Shown here: positions 8,270 to 17,061 of the stretch, one piece after another
How the letters are laid out: the number at the start of each line of letters is the position of its first letter
Position numbering within the stretch: the first letter of the stretch is position 1
From: Rossellomorea sp. SC111
GTDB lineage: Bacteria > Bacillota > Bacilli > Bacillales > Bacillaceae_B
Direction: 5' to 3'
NCBI RefSeq assembly: GCF_024733565.1
Contig: NZ_JANIOC010000001.1
Location: 1 to 64,000, forward strand
DNA length: 64,000 bases
Made by a program: the position numbers and the translations under genes
The notes under the pieces: generated by a model
What the model was told of the DNA's origin: nothing
The model's input: the letters and a program-made list of their open reading frames with translations, nothing else
The model's database searches: none

Positions 8270-8852
8270 GCTTATTCCCCTTTCTCATCTCTTCTAAAAA
8301 GTTTTGAATGATTTTCTTTCCGGTTTTCGTGCCGATCGATTCAGGATGGAATTGAACCCCGAACAAAGGATATCTCATATGCTTGATGGCCATGATCTCT
8401 CCATCATCCATTGACATCGCCACCGTCTCCAGTGGTTCTGGCAGAGTCCCTTTTTTGATGACCAGCGAATGATATCTCATCACTTCCAACGGTTGAGGCA
8501 AATATTCGAATACCCCTTCGCCGCTATGCTTAATAAGAGATGTCTTTCCATGCATGACCTTCTCGGCTACTTCAATGGTTGCCCCAAATGCTGCCCCGAT
8601 TGCCTGATGACCGAGACACACACCGAGAATCGGCACACTAGCGTGAAGATTCTGTATAATGGAGGTGCAAATACCCGCATTATCAGGCTTTCCGGGTCCA
8701 GGGGAAAGAATGATCCCTGAAGGATTCAATTTTTTTATTTCTTCCAATGAAATTGCATCATTCCGTCTGACCATTACCCTTTCGCCAAGTTCTTCAATAT
8801 ATTGATACAGGTTATACGTAAACGAATCATAGTTATCAATGAGTAGAATCAT
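8241..8852 (-). CDS. trpG: Anthranilate synthase glutamine amidotransferase subunit
   Basis: The 203-residue class I amidotransferase supplies ammonia to TrpE. The triad is visible as the cysteine in VLGVCLGHQAIG and the His/Glu of FGVQFHPESIGT, with the oxyanion strand LSPGPGKP. B. subtilis serves both folate and tryptophan synthesis from one copy in the pab operon. Here a copy is embedded between trpE and trpD, as in B. cereus-group organisms, so it is probably devoted to tryptophan. It overlaps trpE by 4 bp. Confidence 0.94.
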   Translation of the reverse strand: MILLIDNYDSFTYNLYQYIEELGERVMVRRNDAISLEEIKKLNPSGIILSPGPGKPDNAGICTSIIQNLHASVPILGVCLGHQAIGAAFGATIEVAEKVMHGKTSLIKHSGEGVFEYLPQPLEVMRYHSLVIKKGTLPEPLETVAMSMDDGEIMAIKHMRYPLFGVQFHPESIGTKTGKKIIQNFLEEMRKGNKREKLSTKAV

Positions 8853-10246
8853 CCCGTTACCTCCAATAAAGATTTCGCTTTATTCAGCGTTTCTTCATAT
8901 TCACATTCAGGATCTGAATCATACACGATTCCTGCCCCTGCTTGAACATTGGCAATGCCATCTTTCACGACCATTGTGCGAATCGCCAGGGCAAAGTCCA
9001 GATTTCCGTTCACCCCTATATATCCGACAGCACCTGAGTATACTCCACGTTTCGTCGTTTCAAGTTCATTGATGATCTGCATCGCCCTGATCTTCGGTGC
9101 CCCGCTCACTGTTCCTGCAGGCAAACAGCACGTTAACGCTTCAAGTGGGGTCACATCATCCTTCAATTTCCCCTTCACTTCTGAAACGATGTGCATCACA
9201 TATTTGTACCTCTCAATGGTTAAGTACTTGATTAATTGGATGGATCCAATCTCACAAATCCTCCCCAGATCATTCCTGCCTAAATCCACGAGCATTCGAT
9301 GTTCAGCTATTTCCTTTTCATCCGATAGCAGCTCCCTTTCAAGCTTTACATCTTCTTCAGCTGTATTCCCTCTGCGTCTTGTACCGGCTATTGGATTCGT
9401 TGTGATTTGACTGCCCTGTACCTTCAGCATGCTTTCTGGTGATGCCCCCAATACGACGTATTCTTCGAAATCGATGAAGAACATATAGGGTGACGGGTTT
9501 GACTGCCTCAAGCCTCTATAAAATGTAAAAGGATCTCCGGAAAACGATGCCTGCAGTCTTTGGGAAAGCACCACTTGAAAGATTTCTCCTTCCTGTATCG
9601 ACTGCTTTGCTCTTTCCACTCTCTCCATGAATTCATCTTTCGACGTTTGACCATGAAAGGACAGACGATCCAGTTTTTCTTTGTGTGTGTCCAAATACAC
9701 GTTTGTCAGCTCGGCTTCGACTTCTTTCACTTTTTCCTGAAGATTCCCTTCCGTTTCTTCTGTCCATTTATTCATGACAACGATGTATACTTTATGCTCA
9801 AGATGATCAAAGACGATGACCTTTTCGTAGAACATGAGATGAATGTCCGGCATCTCCAATTCGTCATTGGGGATGATTCCGATTTCCTCGTAATGTCTGA
9901 TCACATCATATCCTAGATATCCAATCCCACCCCCTGTGAACGGAAAGGGTGCTTCTTCTAAATGATGGTGGGGAATAAGGGATTGGATCATTTCAATGGG
10001 GTCCCCTATCCGCTCCTCTACTTGATCAGCAGACGCTTTTATAATTTGTACGGTATTTCCATAAGCCTTACATTCCAAAAACGGATCGCTTCCCACAAAA
10101 GAATAGCGACCGGATTGTTCGTGTTTCAGTGAACTTTCCAATAAAAATTTCTTTTTTCCCTTCAAGGATTGAAAGAGTGATATCGGTGTGTACATATCAC
10201 CATTCAATTCTTTCACGGCATAGTTCAAGTCTTGATGCTTCATCAT
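8849..10246 (-). CDS. trpE: Anthranilate synthase component I
   Basis: The 465-residue chorismate-utilising enzyme makes anthranilate with TrpG ammonia. Recognisable segments are LLESSLKHEQSGRYSF (the tryptophan feedback-binding region includes the LLES motif), GDPFTFYRGLRQSNPSPYMF, NPIAGTRRRG, ELLSDEKEIAEHRMLVDLGRN and LPAGTVSGAPKIRAM. The start is placed at the ATG at 10246, 6 nt after GGAGG. The ATG one codon later is equally well spaced. It is the first gene of trpEGDCFBA, behind two T-box leaders. Confidence 0.96.
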   Translation of the reverse strand: MMKHQDLNYAVKELNGDMYTPISLFQSLKGKKKFLLESSLKHEQSGRYSFVGSDPFLECKAYGNTVQIIKASADQVEERIGDPIEMIQSLIPHHHLEEAPFPFTGGGIGYLGYDVIRHYEEIGIIPNDELEMPDIHLMFYEKVIVFDHLEHKVYIVVMNKWTEETEGNLQEKVKEVEAELTNVYLDTHKEKLDRLSFHGQTSKDEFMERVERAKQSIQEGEIFQVVLSQRLQASFSGDPFTFYRGLRQSNPSPYMFFIDFEEYVVLGASPESMLKVQGSQITTNPIAGTRRRGNTAEEDVKLERELLSDEKEIAEHRMLVDLGRNDLGRICEIGSIQLIKYLTIERYKYVMHIVSEVKGKLKDDVTPLEALTCCLPAGTVSGAPKIRAMQIINELETTKRGVYSGAVGYIGVNGNLDFALAIRTMVVKDGIANVQAGAGIVYDSDPECEYEETLNKAKSLLEVTG

Positions 10247-10269
10247 TAATATCCTCCAATTCGCTTTCA

Positions 10270-10560
10270 CCTTTTAAAAAATCCATAAAAAAAGTCCCCT
10301 ATGAACAGAAAAACTGTTCATAGAGGACGATGCTGACCGCGGTGCCACCTCTATTGGGATATACCTATATCCCCTCTTGATTCAAGTACGGGGTTTATCA
10401 CCCGATACTCTATCCTTTTAACGGTGGAAATCCGTACGACCCTACTTCATTCAGATCATCTCTCATAAGTCCATTCCAGACAAGCTATCATGCTAAGGTC
10501 TCACTATCCTTAACTCCCTGTTATGCATCACTTGAATGTACTCCTCTTATTCAACGATTT
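10270..10560 (-). promoter_or_regulatory. T-box leader (Trp), promoter-distal copy next to trpE
   Basis: The minus strand carries the T-box GAGGTGGCACCGCGGTCAGC (about 10334-10353). A terminator helix follows (CCTCTATGAACAG loop CTGTTCATAGGGG, then a T-run, about 10288-10328). The specifier TGG sits in TCTGGAATGGACTTATGAG near 10465-10483. It lies immediately in front of trpE and should respond to uncharged tRNA-Trp. Confidence 0.93.
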
Positions 10561-10574
10561 ATCATTATGAAATT

Positions 10575-10860
10575 ATAAAAAAAGGCATCCCAATCCACTT
10601 CTTATAAAAAGAAAGGACGGGATACCCGTGGTGCCACCTTTGTTGACTGCTTTTACAGTCCACTCAATCATATCGGAGCAGAATGCTCTAATACGCGTCT
10701 TTTGTAACGATAAGACATTCGCCAAAGCCTACCTCCCTAAGGTTTCGGTTTGGAAGCTCGGAAGTCCATTCCCTAAGACCGATCACACTGGTTCACACCA
10801 ACCACCAGCTCTCTGAAGTGTCGATCATAGGTACTCCTCTTCGTCAAAGCCATTCGCTCA
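10575..10860 (-). promoter_or_regulatory. T-box leader (Trp), promoter-proximal copy
   Basis: This is a second complete leader upstream of the first. It has T-box AAAGGTGGCACCACGGG (about 10622-10640), a terminator helix GGTATCCCGTCC...GGATTGGGATGCC with seven Ts (about 10573-10628), and the specifier TGG in GGGAATGGACTTCCGAGC near 10753-10770. AGAGAGC marks Stem I. Two serial Trp T-boxes mean that transcription must pass two tRNA-dependent terminators. Tandem Trp T-boxes are known for trp operons of the B. cereus group. Confidence 0.92.
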
Positions 10861-10878
10861 TTTAATTAATTGTTTATT

Positions 10879-10907
10879 ATACTAATCGCTTTTCCTCACG
10901 ATGTCAA
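10879..10907 (-). promoter_or_regulatory. Promoter of the trp operon leader
   Basis: On the minus strand a perfect TTGACA (10902-10907) is separated by 17 nt from TAGTAT (10879-10884), just upstream of the promoter-proximal Trp T-box. This is the strongest sigma-A promoter match in the region. Confidence 0.75.
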
Positions 10908-10946
10908 CCGTTTATTAATATTATATTTCATTCTGTGCCAATTGGT

Positions 10947-11804
10947 TCAGACAATGCTTATCATCATGGAATCACAGACGGGTTTATAACCGATTTCTGT
11001 ATAGATTTTGTTTGATGTGGGATTATCCAGGTCTGTATAGAGGGAACAAAAGGAGTGTTCATGCAGTAACAGACGGCTCAGTTCCGCAACAACAGAAGAG
11101 GCATATCCCTTCTTCCTGAATTCAGGTGGGGTATAGACAAAATTTACGGTAATCCCATTTTCCGTTCTTCTTGCCCCCCTTGCCATGGAAACAGTACGTC
11201 CCGCCACTTCCCAAAAAAACACATATGGTTCATTTTCAATCATATCTTTCGCCCTTTTAAGCGCTTCGTCATCCGACATGGATATGACTTCTGTATCTGC
11301 GACAAATTCACTGATCCACTTGGCCAACAGCACCTCTTGACCTCCACGGACGGGAACCATCTCCCCTTCGCTTAACTGAATATCGTTCACTTTATTCAAT
11401 TGATACACACGTTGGTTCATACGGATGGTGAAGCCCTTCCCCGTAACGTGACACCATGCATGAGTCATTTGAAGTGCTGTGTCTTTCTCAGCAACAAAGC
11501 CGGGAATCGTTATCCCGGAGACATCACAAAACGAATTGAGCTGTTCAGCTATTGCCTGGACCTCATCCTTCCCTACTTTCAGTGTAACCACAAGGTAATG
11601 TGGAGGAGTCATGATGAATGATCCCACAACCTTGTCATCCTCATTTTCCACTAAGAGCAGAAGCGGATCTATATATTTGTCACTGGTTTTCATGGTATTC
11701 AATAACCCCAAAGGCAGATTATTTGCAGCCTCATCCTTCATAAGGAGAGAATGAACCCTATCATGAAAGGCTATTGGGTCCTCATACTGTGTCAGCTTAT
11801 ACAT
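10947..11804 (-). CDS. GNAT-family N-acetyltransferase
   Basis: This 285-residue protein ends in a GNAT domain. Acetyl-CoA-binding motif A is visible as YTPPEFRKKGYASSVVAELS (about 227-246), and motif B as NPTSNKIYTEIGYKPV near the C-terminus. The N-terminal 140 residues look like the degenerate second lobe found in longer two-lobed GNAT proteins. The substrate is unknown. It is transcribed away from the trp promoter and preceded by the flavoprotein gene in the same direction, with 48 bp between them. Confidence 0.85.
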   Translation of the reverse strand: MYKLTQYEDPIAFHDRVHSLLMKDEAANNLPLGLLNTMKTSDKYIDPLLLLVENEDDKVVGSFIMTPPHYLVVTLKVGKDEVQAIAEQLNSFCDVSGITIPGFVAEKDTALQMTHAWCHVTGKGFTIRMNQRVYQLNKVNDIQLSEGEMVPVRGGQEVLLAKWISEFVADTEVISMSDDEALKRAKDMIENEPYVFFWEVAGRTVSMARGARRTENGITVNFVYTPPEFRKKGYASSVVAELSRLLLHEHSFCSLYTDLDNPTSNKIYTEIGYKPVCDSMMISIV

Positions 11805-11852
11805 ATTATCACCCCATCACAACATTCTATATATCAGAGCCGGATTCCTGCT

Positions 11853-13349
11853 TTATGTTGGAAGCTTTTTCCCTGTGATAGAGTGAAAGACATGGTAACC
11901 ACTGACAGACACGCCGATGGTCCCTGCACCAGGGAAGACAGAATCTCCACATACCCAGATATTCTCGAGCGGAGTCCTGTGCGAAAGGCTATTGAAGAGA
12001 GCATGGTCATTGGTTTGGGGGAATCCCCCAACGATCCCCCCGGGCCGACCCGTATATCGTTCCCAAGCCTTAGGCGCACCAGGATAGAATTGTATAAGAT
12101 TACTTCTAATAGAGGGTATGACCAACTCTATTGAATCCAGCATCTTCTTTTTAAGAGTCCTCTTGTAGCAATCATATTTTTCTTTTGAATCCCAATTCTC
12201 TAATCTTGTATGAGTTGATACCGTCACAGTACGGAATCCCTCCGGTGCACGCTTTCGGTCATCCGGATGGGATAATGATAAGAACAGATGATCCCCTTCT
12301 GTCATATTACCATCAGGGCTTGTACAGATCTGCGAAAACAAAGGAAGACCTTCCGGGAGTGATTCCTCTTTCAGTAACATATAAAGGGTCATGGTCCCCC
12401 ACAATGAGGCTCTTTCTTTTCCTTTTATATAGTTTTTAAACTTTGGAGCATATTGGGGAGGGAACAGATCCTTAAGAGACTGGACCGGGACGTTACATAC
12501 GATATGATTGGCACGATAATCCTTCCCTCTATGATCAGAGACGATCCACTCCTGATTACGTTCATCACGAGTGATGCCTACTACTTTCCTCCCTAATGTC
12601 GCTTTGACCCCAACCGATTCTGATGCATCGACCAGACATTCGGCTATGCGATATAAACCGCCTTCAAGGTAGAAGGCCCCTTCATGATACATATCCAGTG
12701 CCAGGCACCCAAATAGCAATGAACATTGGTCGCTCTCCACCTGCATACTGTCGATCAACTGTCCATCAATAAAGTGCTTGAAGGATGGATGGACATGTAG
12801 GTCGTATTTTTTCAACAGATCCAACATGGTCTTCTGAAAGGCAGGTAGAAGGGTCATTGAACTCAAATTCAGGCTCATAATGAGCTCCTTCCACTCTCTT
12901 ACCGTTTTGGGAGGAAGGATGGGCAGGGAATCTACGAGGGTCCGTATTTTCTTTGCCATGCTGTACAAATCCTTGAAATAACAGCCTATTTCATCTGCAA
13001 TATCAGGAAATGATTGTATTAACCCTTTCACATGTGTTTCCCGATTCCGGTGAAAGGTTAAGTTGACGCCAGGAAGATGAATGTCCATTACCCGGTCAAG
13101 GAGTTGATTCGAAGGCAATTCAATGCCGAGGTATTGGAAGATGCGCTGATGAATACCCCCATTTTCGAAACCCATCCCGAGAGTCGCACCTACTGGAAAT
13201 AAAGCTTTTCCCCGCTGGAACTTTCCTGCGCAGCCCCCCCATTCCCTTGAAGCCTCAAGCACCTGTACATGATAACCGGCACTTCCAAGGAGGGCAGCAG
13301 CAGTAAGCCCTCCGATACCTCCTCCGATCACGATTACAGAATTATCCAT
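11853..13349 (-). CDS. CrtI/CrtN-like FAD-dependent desaturase or oxidoreductase
   Basis: The 498-residue protein begins with a dinucleotide-binding motif VIVIGGGIGGLTAAALLGSAG (6-26), followed by LEASREWGGCAGKF. It ends with the second FAD signature NIWVCGDSVFPGAGTIGVSVSG, the arrangement of carotenoid phytoene desaturase-type flavoproteins (CrtI, CrtN, CrtD). No other carotenoid gene such as a CrtM-type synthase is in the window. It could act on carotenoids or be one of the many uncharacterised paralogues. A carotenoid role is inference only. Confidence 0.75.
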   Translation of the reverse strand: MDNSVIVIGGGIGGLTAAALLGSAGYHVQVLEASREWGGCAGKFQRGKALFPVGATLGMGFENGGIHQRIFQYLGIELPSNQLLDRVMDIHLPGVNLTFHRNRETHVKGLIQSFPDIADEIGCYFKDLYSMAKKIRTLVDSLPILPPKTVREWKELIMSLNLSSMTLLPAFQKTMLDLLKKYDLHVHPSFKHFIDGQLIDSMQVESDQCSLLFGCLALDMYHEGAFYLEGGLYRIAECLVDASESVGVKATLGRKVVGITRDERNQEWIVSDHRGKDYRANHIVCNVPVQSLKDLFPPQYAPKFKNYIKGKERASLWGTMTLYMLLKEESLPEGLPLFSQICTSPDGNMTEGDHLFLSLSHPDDRKRAPEGFRTVTVSTHTRLENWDSKEKYDCYKRTLKKKMLDSIELVIPSIRSNLIQFYPGAPKAWERYTGRPGGIVGGFPQTNDHALFNSLSHRTPLENIWVCGDSVFPGAGTIGVSVSGYHVFHSITGKKLPT

Positions 13350-13423
13350 ACCCCTTCACCCAATCCGTCATTTATTACTAATCAATGTACTCTTTTGCAC
13401 CAGAAAACACAAAAATGGATGGG

Positions 13424-14866
13424 TTAATTAAACCCATCCATCCTGTGTTTAGATTGAGTAGCCAAGGAAACCAATACATACACGAAGAAGGAGATGATAA
13501 TCGGAAAGATGACCGTATTCATGTCCATATAGTTCGGTGCAAAGCTATGAAATAAAATATACGTCACCAGTCCCGAAACCATGGAAGCAAGCGCACCAGC
13601 ACTATTCCCCTTTTTCCAGTACAATCCGAGTACGATTGGCCAGATAAAGACTGCTTCAAGTCCTCCGAACGAAAATAAATTAAGCCAGATAATCAATTCA
13701 GGCGGGCTTAATGCCAGCAGGAACACCAGTATACCTGTTATACTCGTCACCCAGAAGCTGATTGTCTTGATCTGTTTCTCTTTGGCATCCTTATTGATGA
13801 AATTCATATAAACATCTTTAACGATGGCTGATGATACAATCAACAGCAGCGAATCCACCGTCGACATGATGGCAGCCATAGGAGCTGCCAGAACAATTCC
13901 CGCAAGCCACGGGGGGAGCACCTCCAAAGCAAGGAGCGGCATGACTTTGTCTGCCACTTCGATTCCAGGGAGGACCACTCTTGCCAAAACGCCGATGAGA
14001 TGCATGCCAAGCATGATCGAACCTACGACGATCGTCCCGATAATTAAAGCCCTGTGTAGGGAACGGGAATTTTTATAGCTCATTGCCCTTACGGCTACTT
14101 GGGGAAGTCCAACGACCCCCACTCCCACTAAGATCCAGAAAGACGAAATATACTTTGCGCTCAGTTCACCATTCGGACCGTGAGGACTTAGTAAATTGGG
14201 GTTTTCAGCCTGCAATTCCATCATGATCTTTTCCATGCCGCCACCTGCCATTATGGTGGCAACCAGAAGGATCAAGGTACCTCCAAGCATGACAACTCCC
14301 TGGATCGCATCGGTGATGGCAACGGCGCGAAAACCGCCGATTATCACATACACCAGTACAGATATAGCAAAAAGGAACAGAGCCGCTTCGTAGCTCAATC
14401 CCGTCAATGATTCAATTAGACGTGCCCCTCCTACCCACTGGGCAATCATCGCAGAAAATAAAAACAAGATGATACTGATGGCCGATAGGACCGTTATCTT
14501 ATTGCTTCCGTATCGCCCCTGTAAATAATCGATCAATGTAACAGCTTTATATTTCCTTGACATGATGGCAAACTTTTTCCCAAGTATAAGTAGAACAAAA
14601 TATCCAGTCACAACCTGGCTCATGGCAAGAAGCACCCATGATAACCCATATGTATACGCAGCACCGGGACCACCGATGAAGCTGCTCGCACTGCCGTATG
14701 TAGCGATCATCGTCATGGCGAGGATAAATCCTCCAAGTTGCCGGCTCCCGAGGAAATATTCCTGTACAAAGGAATCTGATTTGCTTACGGTTCTAGCCGT
14801 ATAAATCCCCACTATAAAGATCACAGCCAAAAATACAAATAAGGGAATCAATGCCATGCTATTCAA
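13424..14866 (-). CDS. panF: Sodium/pantothenate symporter
   Basis: The protein has about 480 residues and roughly 13 predicted membrane segments of the sodium:solute symporter family. Recognisable segments are YFLGSRQLGGFILAMTMIATYGSASSFIGGPGAAY, GGFRAVAITDAIQG and APMAAIMSTVDSLLL. Start choice: a TTG at 14866 lies 6 nt after AGGAGG and gives an N-terminus (MNSMALIPLFVFL) that aligns in length with known PanF. The ATG at 14857 is 15 nt from the ribosome binding site. It overlaps yhdT by 8 bp, the same gene pair as yhdT-panF of E. coli. Confidence 0.9.
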   Translation of the reverse strand: MNSMALIPLFVFLAVIFIVGIYTARTVSKSDSFVQEYFLGSRQLGGFILAMTMIATYGSASSFIGGPGAAYTYGLSWVLLAMSQVVTGYFVLLILGKKFAIMSRKYKAVTLIDYLQGRYGSNKITVLSAISIILFLFSAMIAQWVGGARLIESLTGLSYEAALFLFAISVLVYVIIGGFRAVAITDAIQGVVMLGGTLILLVATIMAGGGMEKIMMELQAENPNLLSPHGPNGELSAKYISSFWILVGVGVVGLPQVAVRAMSYKNSRSLHRALIIGTIVVGSIMLGMHLIGVLARVVLPGIEVADKVMPLLALEVLPPWLAGIVLAAPMAAIMSTVDSLLLIVSSAIVKDVYMNFINKDAKEKQIKTISFWVTSITGILVFLLALSPPELIIWLNLFSFGGLEAVFIWPIVLGLYWKKGNSAGALASMVSGLVTYILFHSFAPNYMDMNTVIFPIIISFFVYVLVSLATQSKHRMDGFN

Positions 14867-15134
14867 GATCATCCTCCTCGTCGCCAAAAGGAATATCAGT
14901 CAGTAGGTATTTTACGACAACGATCACTAAAAACACCATAAGTAGAAATCCCAGGATACAACTATAGAAGAACCATGCCGGCATCCCTAAGACCCAATCA
15001 TAATCTGATACAGGCTGCCCCCCGAGTCCAAATGCAAATCCATACCACCATAAAAAATTTATAAGAACGAGAGCAACTCCAATTAATGCTTCGTGATTCG
15101 CGATTCGAAACCGTCTATCATCTTTATGATTCAC
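14859..15134 (-). CDS. yhdT: YhdT-family small membrane protein (DUF997)
   Basis: The 91-residue protein has two predicted transmembrane helices (about 15-36 and 53-77) and an acidic C-terminal tail GDEEDDLE. The family habitually sits upstream of panF, and here it overlaps panF, suggesting a partner or stability role for the symporter. The start is a GTG at 15134, and the GGGAGGG upstream is rather distant. Function is otherwise unknown. Confidence 0.85.
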   Translation of the reverse strand: MNHKDDRRFRIANHEALIGVALVLINFLWWYGFAFGLGGQPVSDYDWVLGMPAWFFYSCILGFLLMVFLVIVVVKYLLTDIPFGDEEDDLE

Positions 15135-15204
15135 TTCCTTTTATCCCTCCCCCTAAATAAACATCCTTTAACAATTTACGACATGATGATAGGAAATGCA
15201 AGAA

Positions 15205-15245
15205 AAAGACAGGCCTGAAGCATCCGCCTCAGGCCTGTCTTTACA
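15205..15245. terminator. Perfect hairpin in front of yhdT-panF
   Basis: AGACAGGCCTGA (15208-15219) and TCAGGCCTGTCT (15229-15240) are perfectly complementary around a 9-nt loop. On the minus strand the stem is followed by TTTTTCTTGC, a good terminator tail. On the plus strand only TTTA follows. No minus-strand gene ends here, so it may be an attenuator for yhdT-panF or a barrier to antisense transcripts. Confidence 0.55.
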
Positions 15246-15267
15246 ATCTAATAAAAGGGGGGTAATC

Positions 15268-15447
15268 ATGAACCATTCTCTTTATTTGAAAGAGGGGGAA
15301 CTCTTTTGTTTCATTGAGAATGATTTTCAATATCATTTTAATCTCTCCAAAATAAAAAGTCAACACAAAAGTTTAACTGGACAAAGGGAAATTCTGGTGA
15401 AGTATAAAACGAATTGTGGTAAAATTCTAAAATGTACTCACAATTAA
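15268..15447 (+). CDS. Hypothetical small protein (59 aa)
   Basis: The protein begins MNHSLYLKEGELFCFIENDF and ends LVKYKTNCGKILKCTHN. It has no membrane segment or recognised motif and contains three cysteines. The ATG at 15268 is preceded by GGGGGGT at good spacing. It is followed after 20 bp by the large membrane protein gene in the same direction, so the two may be co-transcribed. Unrecognised. Confidence 0.55.
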   Translation: MNHSLYLKEGELFCFIENDFQYHFNLSKIKSQHKSLTGQREILVKYKTNCGKILKCTHN

Positions 15448-15467
15448 AAGAGATAGAATGAGGGGGA

Positions 15468-17024
15468 ATGACTGTGAGAGCAAAATTAAAAACATTTGGA
15501 ATACCAATCGCGATAATTCTTTTATTGATTGGTGCACTTTTCTTCCATCAACTTCTGAACGTCAAACAACAGCCGGATCCCGATTGGAGCAGATCGATTC
15601 CATTGGGCTATTCCTCTGACGAACGTCCGCTTGTCTTTTATAACCAGGAGGGACTATTCTTAGCAAGCAACGGAAAGGTCGATCAGTTTACTTTCGATGA
15701 ATCACTGAACCCAACGAAAGAAGGTACGCTTAAAACAAGCGTTACCAGAGGCCAACCTTTTTGGACGAACGGAGATAAGGTTATACAGGTGAAGGATGGA
15801 CAGGTCATTTCATCCGGTTCTAACGGTGTTAAAACCATCGATGATGAAGTAACTGGAATGGGCACTTCATCAAATACCATCTATTACTGGAAACAAGAGG
15901 TCCTTTATTCTCTATCTCCAAATGATTTATCAAGCAAAGAAATTTACCGGTTACCTGGTGAAATCCTTGAAGCCTATGCTGGAAACGACGGAAGCACCGT
16001 ATTACAAGTAAGGCAGGATGATACCCATTCCCATCTTTACTATATGGATGAAGGGTTACAATTGGTGAAGAAGCCATTTGCCATAGTCAATACAGCTACG
16101 AATCAGCATATTAACGGGCTGTCTTTTTCAAGCGAAAACAATCAATTGACTCTTTTGTACAATGAAGAAATGCGCGCTCAAGGTACCTTGTCCTATAAGA
16201 TATTGAAATTGGAAACATCCATTGACGATTTAGGAACGTCGATACTAAAGCCCACCCGTATTGAATTCACGAATGAACAATCAGGATTTAAATTGGAAAG
16301 TCCGAGGTCCGTACAGTTCGCAGACATCGATGGAAAGAAGTCCATCCTCTTCACGTCCGAGAGTCATCAGGTAGGGGGGCAAAATACCATCAGTCTGTAC
16401 GTAGCACCTTTTATTGATTCCAATCAGCTAGTGGCAACACCTGTCAGTACAAGCAAGCATTTTACGTATTCGCCCATTCAGATATCGGACGAAAGTATTG
16501 TCTGGCTCGACTATGGGGGTGACTACTATGAATTATTTGGGGCTTCTCAGAATGAACAGGCCATCGCAAAAAGTACAACTTGGTCAAAACGAAGCGTAAA
16601 AGAAGCTTTGAATAACTCAGTCCTCATGCTTTTCAGCAGCCTGGTCACTATTTTGGTTTCGTTTTATTGGATACTTCCCTCCCTGTTTGTCTTGATCCTT
16701 CTTTACATGTTCAAACCGAATATGTTTGAAAAAGAAGAAATCAACTGGGTGGAATATGCCTCGATCATTCTATTCATCCTAATGCCACTGACATTCATCA
16801 GTAAAGCGATGGGAGATTATTTCTATTTTGCTGCGCCCGGCTATCTCACATTTACAGGAAGCGAATATGTCTTATTAGTGATAATCAGCATCCTTACTGC
16901 ACTGCTTTGGAAAGTTGGTAGAGATCCGGACTGGGGTACATTCGGAGGAGTATTTTATTTCATGGGAATTTATATACTTCTATACGTTACTTCAATAGGT
17001 CCATATATCTTTAATCTGTTTTAA
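15468..17024 (+). CDS. Large hypothetical membrane protein with extracytoplasmic beta-rich domain
   Basis: The protein has 518 residues: an N-terminal membrane anchor (about 11-28), roughly 350 residues of probable extracytoplasmic sequence rich in short beta repeats (DGQVISSG, NTIYYW and similar, resembling propeller blades), and a C-terminal block of about four transmembrane segments (380-518). No catalytic motif was recognised. An ATG at 15468 is almost on top of the GGGGGA ribosome binding site. A GTG at 15474 is spaced better, so the first two residues are uncertain. It ends at a bidirectional terminator shared with the PAP2 gene. Confidence 0.8.
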   Translation: MTVRAKLKTFGIPIAIILLLIGALFFHQLLNVKQQPDPDWSRSIPLGYSSDERPLVFYNQEGLFLASNGKVDQFTFDESLNPTKEGTLKTSVTRGQPFWTNGDKVIQVKDGQVISSGSNGVKTIDDEVTGMGTSSNTIYYWKQEVLYSLSPNDLSSKEIYRLPGEILEAYAGNDGSTVLQVRQDDTHSHLYYMDEGLQLVKKPFAIVNTATNQHINGLSFSSENNQLTLLYNEEMRAQGTLSYKILKLETSIDDLGTSILKPTRIEFTNEQSGFKLESPRSVQFADIDGKKSILFTSESHQVGGQNTISLYVAPFIDSNQLVATPVSTSKHFTYSPIQISDESIVWLDYGGDYYELFGASQNEQAIAKSTTWSKRSVKEALNNSVLMLFSSLVTILVSFYWILPSLFVLILLYMFKPNMFEKEEINWVEYASIILFILMPLTFISKAMGDYFYFAAPGYLTFTGSEYVLLVIISILTALLWKVGRDPDWGTFGGVFYFMGIYILLYVTSIGPYIFNLF

Positions 17025-17025
17025 T

Positions 17026-17061
17026 ACAAAAAACGCTCAGGTCTCCTGAGCGTTTTTTGTA
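17026..17061. terminator. Bidirectional terminator
   Basis: ACAAAAAACGCTCAG and CTGAGCGTTTTTTGT form a 15-bp perfect stem with U-tracts on both strands. The stem overlaps the last codons and stop of the PAP2 gene and starts 2 nt after the membrane protein stop. Confidence 0.9.

Noticed and set aside
10247-10946. TRAP binding site in the trp leader
   Set aside because: No series of GAG/UAG triplets at 2-3-nt spacing was seen. The two T-boxes account for the leader.
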